From the NCBI RefSeq assembly GCF_001048695.1, contig NZ_CVRB01000002.1, positions 62,001 through 126,000 of the forward strand: a DNA stretch of 64,000 nt, given 5' to 3'. The notes beneath the pieces are model-generated. The model searched no databases and was not told the origin of the DNA. It worked only from the letters and a program-made list of their open reading frames with translations. How positions within the stretch are numbered: position 1 is the first letter of the stretch; each line of letters begins with the position of its first letter. Origin of the DNA: Neobacillus massiliamazoniensis. GTDB lineage: Bacteria > Bacillota > Bacilli > Bacillales > Cytobacillaceae. The position numbers were made by a program, and so were the translations under genes. Positions 26,237 to 33,509 of this stretch are shown here, piece by piece.

Positions 26237-26539
26237 TTAACCTAGCAAGTTATCTATGGAATAACGTGCAATGATTTTTTCAATATCTTGATGTGGCCTT
26301 GCAATAACGACTGAGCTATAAACTTGAGCACCCATATCTTCTACCGCTTTTACACCGGTCTCTACTGCTGTTTTACATGCCCCGACATCGCCACGGACCA
26401 GAACAGAAATGTATCCAGAAGCTACGTTTTCAAACCCAAGCAATTCCACATCCGCTGCTTTACACATGGCATCTGCTGCCTCTAAAACATAAACAATTCC
26501 AAATGTTTCAATTAACCCCAAAGCTTCATATCTATTCAT
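26237..26539 (-). CDS. BMC-H shell protein
   Basis: 100 residues, single BMC domain: ALGLIETFGIVYVLEAADAM, ASGYISVLVRGDVGACKTAV, VIARPHQDIEKII. It belongs to the PduA/EutM branch but is more diverged than the terminal pair. The pore-region residues (ENVASGY) differ from the VGGG of the others, so its pore may have other selectivity. ATG at 26539 follows TTAGGAGACTAACTAA. Between the S251 ALDH and another BMC-H gene. Confidence 0.95.
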   Translation of the reverse strand: MNRYEALGLIETFGIVYVLEAADAMCKAADVELLGFENVASGYISVLVRGDVGACKTAVETGVKAVEDMGAQVYSSVVIARPHQDIEKIIARYSIDNLLG

Positions 26540-26562
26540 TTAGTTAGTCTCCTAACTTATTT

Positions 26563-26859
26563 TTATTTATCAATGTCATATAATGAAACGATGTCACCAA
26601 CACTCTTTATCGGCCGAGGCATAACATTTTGTGCTGTTAATTTCCCAATTGCCGCCGCAGCAGCAGCTCCTGCCTCCACAGAAGCTTTTACTGCCGCTAC
26701 ATCCCCCTTTACCATGATAGTAACGAGCGTGGAGCCAACGTTTTCATAAGATACTAGTTCAACATTAGCAGCCTTTAACATTTTATCCGCTGCCTCAATG
26801 GCTGGAACCATCCCCACTGTTTCAACAAGCCCCAATGCTTCTTCTCCTTGATACCTCAT
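26563..26859 (-). CDS. BMC-H shell protein
   Basis: 98 residues, single BMC domain: ALGLVETVGMVPAIEAADKM, VGSTLVTIMVKGDVAAVKAS, QNVMPRPIKSVGDIV. The start is the ATG at 26859, 9 bp after AGGAGGTGG; the open frame extends upstream to 26889 but through the ribosome-binding site. The pore motif VGST differs from the other copies. It is the first shell gene in the operon. Confidence 0.95.
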   Translation of the reverse strand: MRYQGEEALGLVETVGMVPAIEAADKMLKAANVELVSYENVGSTLVTIMVKGDVAAVKASVEAGAAAAAAIGKLTAQNVMPRPIKSVGDIVSLYDIDK

Positions 26860-26889
26860 TGAATTTCCACCTCCTCTTGAAAAAAACAA

Positions 26890-27156
26890 TTAGTCTTTAA
26901 TGTAGTTATTAATGGTATTTGCACCATCTTCGTGGGCATGATAGTAGATCCTTAAGTCGCCTGCCCGATCCATTTCAAATCTTGATTCTTCAAGAAGACC
27001 ATTGGCTTCTGCCGTCATTAAAGCTGAAATGACATCTTTTCTATTAAGTGCCTTGAACTTTCCATATTCACCTTTTAAAGTTTCTATAACGTCCTCTGCA
27101 CAAGCTTCTTTCACTTTTGTAAAGTGTTTTAAAATAGCATAGTTAAGCGGTTTCAA
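26890..27156 (-). CDS. Small winged-helix-like protein of the BMC operon
   Basis: 88 residues beginning with TTG at 27156, placed 5 to 6 bp after GGAGGAGG. A longer frame runs back to 27369 but overlaps the transporter gene and has no start signal. Predicted helices (LNYAILKHFTKVKEACAEDV, KFKALNRKDVISALMTAEAN) followed by GLLEESRFEMDRAGDLRIYY suggest a winged-helix fold. I do not recognise a named family. It may regulate the operon or assist the shell; position between transporter and shell genes is the only guide. Confidence 0.75.
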   Translation of the reverse strand: MKPLNYAILKHFTKVKEACAEDVIETLKGEYGKFKALNRKDVISALMTAEANGLLEESRFEMDRAGDLRIYYHAHEDGANTINNYIKD

Positions 27157-27185
27157 AAAGTCCTCCTCCAATTCCAATGGCTTTT

Positions 27186-28298
27186 TTAGCTTGCTATTTT
27201 TTGTTCTCCTTGCCCTCGGCCTTTTCTGAATAAGTCTAGTGGATTCATCGCGATAATTAAGATACCGAATACCATCATGACAGCAGCAATCCAAACAATC
27301 GGAGGTAATGCCCAACCTTTCATACCGGCGAATACCCCAAGGACAATCCAGCAGCAAAATGGTCCCCAAAATGAGTAAGTTCCATTACAAGCCATACCAA
27401 GAGCGGCACCACACATACTGTTACCTCTATACCAGCTCATATAGGAAATGAATGCACAAAATCCGGCTATTGCAATCCAAATCATTGCAGGACCACTTGT
27501 AAATGCCTGAGTAGCAAGATTAGCTGAAAGGCCAATATTGCCAGCCATTAAAGCAAAAATAGGAAGTAAAATAAGTAAGTTTGAAAGACCAGATATGACC
27601 TGACGAATTGTAATCCCAATCTCATAATCAATCATGGATGTACCATAACCAGCTACACATCCTTCAAAGCCCCAGCCAAGTGCAGCGATGAAAGCAATAC
27701 AAATACCTAGGAACATACCTTTTGGTGCATCACCGGCAATGCTTGTGCTGCCGATCATAAAACTGGAAAGAACACAAATAGCTATACCTAACATCATTCG
27801 TTTGTTTAATTGTTGTTTAAAAAGAAGTCTGCCTAGAATCGCACCAATTGCTGGGCAAAGTGCCGTAATTGGTATAACGATGGAACCAGCCATTTGAAGT
27901 CCAACAACATAGGCTGTGCTAGAGATAGGACCACCTACAAGAGCTGCTAAAATCATCACACGGCCAGGTTTCGATTTAATTGTTCTAAAGAAATCACCAA
28001 GTTTTCCTTTAATGCCTACATTCAGTAAGGCCCAGCCAGCACTGCAAGTATCATTTACCGCACTACCTAGTGCTCCAAGTAAGTAGGTAATTACAAAAGC
28101 AGATAAAGCGGCTTTGTTCACACCATACCAATCTGCCCAAACCCCTTTGGACATCCCTAATGTCAAGAATGCTGAATAAAATCCGTACATAACACCTGAA
28201 AATAAAGCGATTACAATTCCCTTTTTAAAAAATTGTGATGTTAACTTCTTTTTAGCAGCAACCGCTGATGGATTAGCTACCCTCGCCTCATCGTTCAT
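27186..28298 (-). CDS. Ten-span membrane transporter, RhaT/DMT-like, candidate choline importer
   Basis: 370 residues with about ten hydrophobic spans (for example KGIVIALFSGVMYGFYSAFL, IWIAIAGFCAFISYM, IVWIAAVMMVFGILIIAM) and repeated glycine-rich helices, the pattern of the drug/metabolite transporter superfamily, closest in style to RhaT-like proteins. It is the first gene of the BMC operon. Its place beside cutC makes choline or another quaternary amine the likely substrate, but that is inference. RBS GAAAGGAGTACTGCT before ATG at 28298. The C-terminal tail is basic (FRKGRGQGEQK). Confidence 0.8.
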   Translation of the reverse strand: MNDEARVANPSAVAAKKKLTSQFFKKGIVIALFSGVMYGFYSAFLTLGMSKGVWADWYGVNKAALSAFVITYLLGALGSAVNDTCSAGWALLNVGIKGKLGDFFRTIKSKPGRVMILAALVGGPISSTAYVVGLQMAGSIVIPITALCPAIGAILGRLLFKQQLNKRMMLGIAICVLSSFMIGSTSIAGDAPKGMFLGICIAFIAALGWGFEGCVAGYGTSMIDYEIGITIRQVISGLSNLLILLPIFALMAGNIGLSANLATQAFTSGPAMIWIAIAGFCAFISYMSWYRGNSMCGAALGMACNGTYSFWGPFCCWIVLGVFAGMKGWALPPIVWIAAVMMVFGILIIAMNPLDLFRKGRGQGEQKIAS

Positions 28299-28523
28299 AG
28301 CAGTACTCCTTTCTTTAAATTCATTTTTTTAAACTATATTGAGTGCATTTTCATCATAACTTGTTTAAAGGATTTTATTTGGCACCTTCGGATGTTTTTA
28401 CTGGATAATATCCTTTAGTTTTTTTATGATATTGTACTTTCGTTACTTTTTTTCCATTGTTTACAGCTTATTTATTTTTTCAGTTGGACTATTAACATAG
28501 AAAAATATCCATTTACAAAATGG

Positions 28524-28551
28524 AAGACGCCTTGATTTCTCAAAGCGTCTT
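28524..28551. terminator. Hairpin downstream of the choline-kinase-like gene
   Basis: AAGACGC and GCGTCTT arms with an inner TTTGA/TCAAG pairing enclose a 4-nt loop, about 20 bp beyond the stop of the minus-strand kinase gene. On the minus strand no T-run follows, so termination strength is uncertain. The rest of 28299-28572 is AT-rich and probably holds the BMC operon promoter; no clear -35/-10 pair was identified. Confidence 0.45.
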
Positions 28552-28572
28552 TATTCAATCGTATATATCTAT

Positions 28573-29487
28573 CTATTTCGTTACCATATCGGCAATGGAA
28601 TAATCTGATGAAAAGGTGATTTCCTTGATATTCTTTCGAAAACGTTCGTATCTAAAGTAGCAGTAGTCGAGAAAATCGTCGCCATGGTAGTGTCGAATCA
28701 ATGCCCATACCGTCCAAAGCAAATCCTGTGCCAGCATATAGCCTTTTATTTTTAAAACTTCTTCAGGCACAGGTATTTGGCCATAGTAGTCTAAAAGAAA
28801 AAAGTTAATGGATTCTTCTGTCAGTTTGGATTCAAGAATATAAGCAGCTATATCCCAGCTTGGATCATTCATTCCGGAATATTCCCAATCTATTAGATAA
28901 GCTTTTCCCCTGTCATTCAGGATAAAGTTTTCTGGCACTGTATCGTTGTGACAAGGAAGATAACAAGTATTTTTGATATTTTTGTTTACAAAATCAAGCA
29001 ACTTTTCCTTCAAAACATCATAATCAAAGAAAAAATCGCCATTAAGCTCTTTAACAATATGTTCATACTTATTTAACTCTGTCTTCCAATCAAAGAAATT
29101 AGGAAAATGTTTAGTGCTCGAGTGGGTTTTTTTCAACAGGCTAGCAACTGCTCTCAAGTTTTCGGAACTACATGGATTGGAAACCGCTACATTTTTGCTG
29201 TTTTTAATATATGCACTGATTTTAATCCCGCTAATTTCATCGAAATAAACACACTCTGAATTCAAACCGAGCTCTGAGGCGATGCTATTGTTGACTTTTT
29301 CAATTCCTCTGTCAATAATCTGATTGGTCATACCTCCCGGTTGCCGGATGATATAATCTGCTCCCTTAATGTTCATTATGTAATTGTAATTCGTCAGTCC
29401 GCCTGCAAAACGGGATTTGTCAAAAATAATACTGTCATCATTGAAAATGAGACGCAGTTTTTTTTGTACTAATTCTTCCATTGCCAT
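28573..29487 (-). CDS. LicA-like choline/ethanolamine kinase
   Basis: About 304 residues of the choline kinase/aminoglycoside phosphotransferase fold: the Brenner-type motif CHNDTVPENFI and the metal-binding IDWEYSGMNDPSWDIA, as in LicA-type choline kinases, which phosphorylate choline in the cytosol. Its placement next to a choline-cleaving BMC suggests a branch that traps imported choline, or one that feeds phosphocholine into envelope polymers. The ATG at 29487 follows GGTGGGG; the open frame extends 15 bp upstream to a TTG without a better site. Separated from the BMC operon by 270 bp and possibly transcribed on its own. Confidence 0.85.
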   Translation of the reverse strand: MAMEELVQKKLRLIFNDDSIIFDKSRFAGGLTNYNYIMNIKGADYIIRQPGGMTNQIIDRGIEKVNNSIASELGLNSECVYFDEISGIKISAYIKNSKNVAVSNPCSSENLRAVASLLKKTHSSTKHFPNFFDWKTELNKYEHIVKELNGDFFFDYDVLKEKLLDFVNKNIKNTCYLPCHNDTVPENFILNDRGKAYLIDWEYSGMNDPSWDIAAYILESKLTEESINFFLLDYYGQIPVPEEVLKIKGYMLAQDLLWTVWALIRHYHGDDFLDYCYFRYERFRKNIKEITFSSDYSIADMVTK

Positions 29488-29815
29488 TCGTAACCCCACC
29501 AATGCACATTAAAATAGTTAACGAACTTCAACTGCAGTATAATTCCATTAAATTTACAGGTCAATATACAGAAGTGAATAAACTAGTAATTTTTCCATTT
29601 CAAATAACTATTGTCCAAGAAAAAAAAGATTATATACAATGTTAAATTTTATCAGGATACGATAGTCCTATATTATATGGAAAACCTTCAATGATTTGAT
29701 TATTTTGTATGCTATCTTAAATTTGCACCATTTTTTAAAAACCAAAGCTAATCAAAAAACAAGACAAAAGAGTTGTTTTTAAGCAGCACTAGCTTAAGAA
29801 TGGGAGGTAAAGATC
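29488..29815. promoter_or_regulatory. Divergent control region between the kinase and alcohol dehydrogenase genes
   Basis: Head-to-head gap of about 330 bp. On the plus strand TATAAT lies at 29538-29543 with no good -35. A short inverted repeat, TTAAGC (29779-29784) and GCTTAA (29792-29797), ends just before the ribosome-binding site GGGAGG at 29802-29807 of the alcohol dehydrogenase and could be an operator or translational hairpin. No open frame of note. Confidence 0.4.
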
Positions 29816-30955
29816 ATAGAAGACCAATTTATCCTGAAAACCAAGGTTTATTGTAGCATTCAATCACTAAAATATTTAAAAAAAATTACCGGTACCCGAG
29901 CATTCATAGTCTCGGATTCCATTATGGAATCTCTGGGATATCTACAAGAAGTAGTAGATTACTTGAAAGAAGCAGGGATAAGCTCAACCGTCTTCACTGG
30001 TGTTCGCCCTGATCCGGATGTGCAGATAATTGCAAACGGGCTAAAACTTTACAGGGAAAGTGGTGCAGATGTCCTAGTTGCAATTGGCGGAGGCTCTACC
30101 ATCGATTCTGCTAAAGGAATCCTTTATTTTGCCTGGAAGTTCGGCAGCTTAGAGGGGGCACAAATAAAAAAACCGCTCTTTATCGCGATACCTTCCACAA
30201 GTGGAACTGGCTCTGAAGTAACGGACTTTTCCGTCATTACCTCCGAAGGCGAAAAGGTTTGCATCATAGATGAGTTTATTGCACCAGACATCGCCATACT
30301 AGACTCAACTTGTATTAAACATGTTCCCGAACGTGTGGTTGCTGATACGGGAATAGATGTTTTGGTTCATGCGATCGAGGCATATGTCTCCTCAAAGGCA
30401 ACTGATTTTACGGATGCTCTCGCAGAAAAAGCAATCAAACTAATTTTTGAAAATCTTGAGATTCTCTACAAGGACACAAAGAATGACCATGCAAGAGATC
30501 GTGTCATGAATGCTTCCTGTTTAGCTGGGATAGCCTTTACAAATACAGGTCTTGGCATCAATCATAGCCTTGCCCATGCCTTTGGCGGGACTTTTCACAT
30601 TTCACACGGTCGCTCAAATGCACTTCTCCTTAATGCGGTGATTGAATTCAATGCCGAATTAACAGGGAGTGCCAACGGATATGCTGCCGAGCGCTACGCT
30701 AAACTGGCAGAGGTTCTGAAGCTTCCAGCCAGGACAAGTCGTGAAGGAACTGTAAATTTAATGACGGCAATAAGCAAACTGAAAAAATCGCTGGGAATCG
30801 AAGAGCATATTGGTGCCCTTGGAATTAATCAGGATGAGTTTGAAAAAGAACTTGAACAAATGGCTGAAACCGCGATGATCGATCGGTGCACCCCTACTAA
30901 TCCTAGACAGCCTTCCAAGGAAGAGTTGATTCGAATTTTTCAAAAATGTTATTAA
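29816..30955 (+). CDS. Iron-containing alcohol dehydrogenase of the choline BMC locus
   Basis: Group III alcohol dehydrogenase that would reduce acetaldehyde to ethanol and regenerate NAD+. Iron ligands are in DTGIDVLVHAIEAY and HSLAHAFGGTFHISHG; the NAD-binding GGGSTID motif is present. The first in-frame ATG (29924) leaves a protein about 36 residues short. The same frame is open back to 29798 and encodes a proper family N-terminus (QFILKTKVYCS, then RAFIVSDSIMESLGYL). The only codon at the right distance (8 nt) from the ribosome-binding site GGGAGG is ATA at 29816. So this is either an ATA start, a mutated ATG or a sequence error; translation from 29924 is the alternative. Confidence 0.85.
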   Translation: MEDQFILKTKVYCSIQSLKYLKKITGTRAFIVSDSIMESLGYLQEVVDYLKEAGISSTVFTGVRPDPDVQIIANGLKLYRESGADVLVAIGGGSTIDSAKGILYFAWKFGSLEGAQIKKPLFIAIPSTSGTGSEVTDFSVITSEGEKVCIIDEFIAPDIAILDSTCIKHVPERVVADTGIDVLVHAIEAYVSSKATDFTDALAEKAIKLIFENLEILYKDTKNDHARDRVMNASCLAGIAFTNTGLGINHSLAHAFGGTFHISHGRSNALLLNAVIEFNAELTGSANGYAAERYAKLAEVLKLPARTSREGTVNLMTAISKLKKSLGIEEHIGALGINQDEFEKELEQMAETAMIDRCTPTNPRQPSKEELIRIFQKCY

Positions 30956-30969
30956 TATAGAAGAAACTT

Positions 30970-30998
30970 CCCCACCAAAAATAAAGAGAGAGGTGGGG
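30970..30998 (+). terminator. Intrinsic terminator after the alcohol dehydrogenase gene
   Basis: CCCCACC and GGTGGGG form a 7-bp GC-rich stem with a 15-nt A/G-rich loop, followed by ATTTTATATT. It sits between the converging alcohol dehydrogenase (plus) and response regulator (minus) genes. Confidence 0.75.
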
Positions 30999-31012
30999 AT
31001 TTTATATTGACA

Positions 31013-31810
31013 TTAACATTCAACACTAATCTTACAAGTTGAATCATTCTCATTTAAAACATGAGCATATTTTCTATACGTTTGGGGCGTCATGTTCATT
31101 TTCGCACAGAATACCCTGTTAAAATAAGACGGGTCTGCGAAGCCGCATTCATATGAAATCCGGTATGCTTGATAATTGGTCGTTTCCAATAATCTACAGG
31201 CATATTGTATTCTCAGTTGAATGATATAATCAGTAAAGGCGATACCCATCTCCTTCTTAAACACATGGCTGAAATATTTGGGATTCACAAAAACCTTTGA
31301 TGCTACCATTTCTAAAGTTAATTTTTCCCTGTAATTCTCTTCGATATATTTTATGGATTCCTCGATAAAGTAGTGGCGGTCATCCTTCGAGTTCATGCTC
31401 ACAACCTCAGGCTTTTCCTCGACCAAGACATGACCGTTAGATACAGATTTCAACATTTTCCCAAATATCTCTTTAAGGTGATTAGGTTTGATAGGCTTTA
31501 GGAGATATTCAAAAACTTGAAGACTGATAGCCTTCTGAGCAAATGAAAAGTCTGAATAGGCGGTCAAAATGGTGATACATGAGTTAGGAAGGAATTTTCT
31601 AATCTCCTGTATGGCGTTCAAACCATCCATTTCAGAAATCATCAAATCCATGAAAATAATATTGGGCCGATACTGCTTTGCCAGCTTAACGGCCTCAACC
31701 CCGCTTTCACAAGAAAGCAGCATATCCTCCGGATGAAGCTCGTCACGCACTACCATTGTAAGAAATTCTCGTTCAAGCATTTCATCTTCCACAATCAAGA
31801 CAACATTCAT
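31013..31810 (-). CDS. AraC-type response regulator of the choline BMC locus
   Basis: 265 residues: an N-terminal receiver domain (acidic pair in VLIVEDEML, phospho-acceptor in IIFMDLMISEMDG, conserved lysine in LKPIKP) and a C-terminal AraC-family double helix-turn-helix (LTLEMVASKVFVNPKYFSHV, YRISYECGFADPSYFNRVFC). The ATG at 31810 follows GGGAGGTGCTAGGA; a GTG at 31819 overlaps the kinase stop. It pairs with the histidine kinase 2 bp upstream and is the best candidate activator of the BMC operon. Confidence 0.93.
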   Translation of the reverse strand: MNVVLIVEDEMLEREFLTMVVRDELHPEDMLLSCESGVEAVKLAKQYRPNIIFMDLMISEMDGLNAIQEIRKFLPNSCITILTAYSDFSFAQKAISLQVFEYLLKPIKPNHLKEIFGKMLKSVSNGHVLVEEKPEVVSMNSKDDRHYFIEESIKYIEENYREKLTLEMVASKVFVNPKYFSHVFKKEMGIAFTDYIIQLRIQYACRLLETTNYQAYRISYECGFADPSYFNRVFCAKMNMTPQTYRKYAHVLNENDSTCKISVEC

Positions 31811-31812
31811 TC

Positions 31813-33006
31813 CTAGCACCTCCCTATTGGCTGGGTTGGAATCTTGATGGCTACCGTACTACCACTAAAGTCAGATTTCACGATTTCCAATCCGTAACAT
31901 TCTCCATAGGATCGTTTTAAACGTTTGTCTGTACTTCGAAACCCGAGACCGGACTTATTTTCTGACTGCTGTATTTTATCTAGAACATCCTTTGAGAAAC
32001 CGTTTCCATTGTCTTCAATCGAAATAACAATTTCCTTTTCAAATTCTTCTGCGTAGATATTAATTTTACCTCCATCACGTTTTGGAGTAATTCCGTGTAT
32101 GAGAGCGTTCTCAACAATGGGTTGAATAACCATATTAGGGATTCTATATGCCTTAATTTTTTCAGGGACGTCGATGTTATAATCCAATCGGTTTTTAAAT
32201 CGGACCTTCTGTATGTAAAGATATTTCTCGATGTTATCAATTTCAGAAGCGATGGTGTGCAGCTGATCATTCTGCTTTAAATTGTATCGTAGCAAATCGG
32301 AAAGGCAGTAAATAAGCTCCTCTGTTGTATGAGAATGTTCAAAATAAGCAATGCGGGCAATACAGTTCAAGGTATTAAACAAAAAATGCGGATTGATGAC
32401 CAGCGACATATTTTTAGCTTCAAGTTCGATAATCTTTTTCTCAAGCATTTCCTTCTCAATAGACAGCCTTGCCACATCTGAATCGACATGACTAACACTT
32501 TCGGCCAAGTCAATCGAAATATTCTTGGCAATGTGACCGCATATTTGTTCATGTATTTTCATTTTATTTGCTTCTACGGTTTTCAGCGAAGCAATAGACT
32601 TGGCGATAAACTCCAATTCTGCATTTTTTTCTTTTTTTAGAGACTGAACATCAATCATATATTTTTGATATTCTGTCTCTTGAGAATATACCTGCATGCC
32701 GGCTATGTATCCCAATGTCTCATCATGAAGCTTAATCGGCAAAAAAATGTTTTCGAGGCCATATCGGCAGACAAAACTGCCCTCCTCTTCCGATTTAAAT
32801 CGACATATGTACTCGGAGCATACCTTGTCTCCCCTTTCCCGGCATATATGGGTGCAAAAATCGGGGGATGGGATTAACTCATGCAAAACATGACCATTTG
32901 TATCTACCAAAAACAAGGGAATATCTGATAGGGATAAAATCCCGCTATAGCGGGCATATATATTGGAAGCTATTAATTTATTAAGAGGATTATCTTTTTT
33001 TTTCAT
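31813..33006 (-). CDS. PocR-domain sensor histidine kinase (LytS/YesM type)
   Basis: About 397 residues. The N-terminal third is a PocR-type ligand-binding domain with conserved cysteines (FCTHICRERGDKVCSEYICR, GSFVCRYGLENIFLPI). A coiled-coil (LEKKIIELEAKNMSLV) leads to a His kinase core with the phospho-acceptor in NPHFLFNTLNCIARI and a C-terminal ATPase domain (NGNGFSKDVLDKI, GLGFRSTDKRLK). It has no membrane span, so the signal, plausibly choline or a pathway product, is cytosolic. PocR domains occur in regulators of other BMC pathways such as propanediol use. Start ATG at 33006; the frame extends upstream to a TTG at 33033. Confidence 0.92.
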   Translation of the reverse strand: MKKKDNPLNKLIASNIYARYSGILSLSDIPLFLVDTNGHVLHELIPSPDFCTHICRERGDKVCSEYICRFKSEEEGSFVCRYGLENIFLPIKLHDETLGYIAGMQVYSQETEYQKYMIDVQSLKKEKNAELEFIAKSIASLKTVEANKMKIHEQICGHIAKNISIDLAESVSHVDSDVARLSIEKEMLEKKIIELEAKNMSLVINPHFLFNTLNCIARIAYFEHSHTTEELIYCLSDLLRYNLKQNDQLHTIASEIDNIEKYLYIQKVRFKNRLDYNIDVPEKIKAYRIPNMVIQPIVENALIHGITPKRDGGKINIYAEEFEKEIVISIEDNGNGFSKDVLDKIQQSENKSGLGFRSTDKRLKRSYGECYGLEIVKSDFSGSTVAIKIPTQPIGRC

Positions 33007-33509
33007 CCTAATTGTACACCTTCCGATATGCAATTAATGTTGAGTTTTATATATTTTCATGTAATCATCTTGGAAATTCTTTTGAATTTCTTTATTCTTT
33101 CAATAATCTTTAACCACTCTTTTAAACATTCTTCCGAAAATTCCTCGATCCACTCTCTCATATTTTTATAATCAATAAGAACATATCAATTCTATTATAC
33201 AAATTCGTACTTCCTTTTTTTGTTTTAAATAAGAAAATTTTGTGTATTTGCTATACATATACTGTTTTAGTTATTTTCAAAAAACTATTTAAATAACTAA
33301 AAATGACGTACCCTCTGCCAAAATGCTCAAAAGATAAGAAGTTCTTATTTCTTGGGTCTCACCAAAAAAACTATCTTACCAGAACTTTATTTTAATGTCT
33401 TAGTGTTTTTATGTTGAAACAGAATATTCAAATATTTTCGGACATACAAATTAATTGCAACAACAAGTAAATAATTGTTGCCTAATACAATTTTGAGGAG
33501 GACATACTT
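33007..33509. promoter_or_regulatory. Divergent intergenic region with a 12-bp inverted repeat
   Basis: About 500 bp of AT-rich DNA between the sensor kinase (minus) and the permease (plus). TTTTAGTTATTT (33265-33276) and AAATAACTAAAA (33291-33302) are perfect inverted arms. A second pair, GCAACAA and TTGTTGC, lies at about 33458-33482, close to the permease start. These are candidate operators or hairpins. No open frame is evident. Confidence 0.4.

Noticed and set aside
27157..27369. Longer N-terminus for the 88-residue BMC protein
   Set aside because: It would overlap the transporter gene by about 180 bp and has no start signal, whereas the TTG at 27156 follows a strong GGAGGAGG.
29801..29854. 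Short ATG frame overlapping the alcohol dehydrogenase leader
   Set aside because: An ATG at 29800 opens an 18-codon frame in another register, but it begins inside the ribosome-binding region and ends at once; not taken as a gene, though a leader-peptide role is not excluded.
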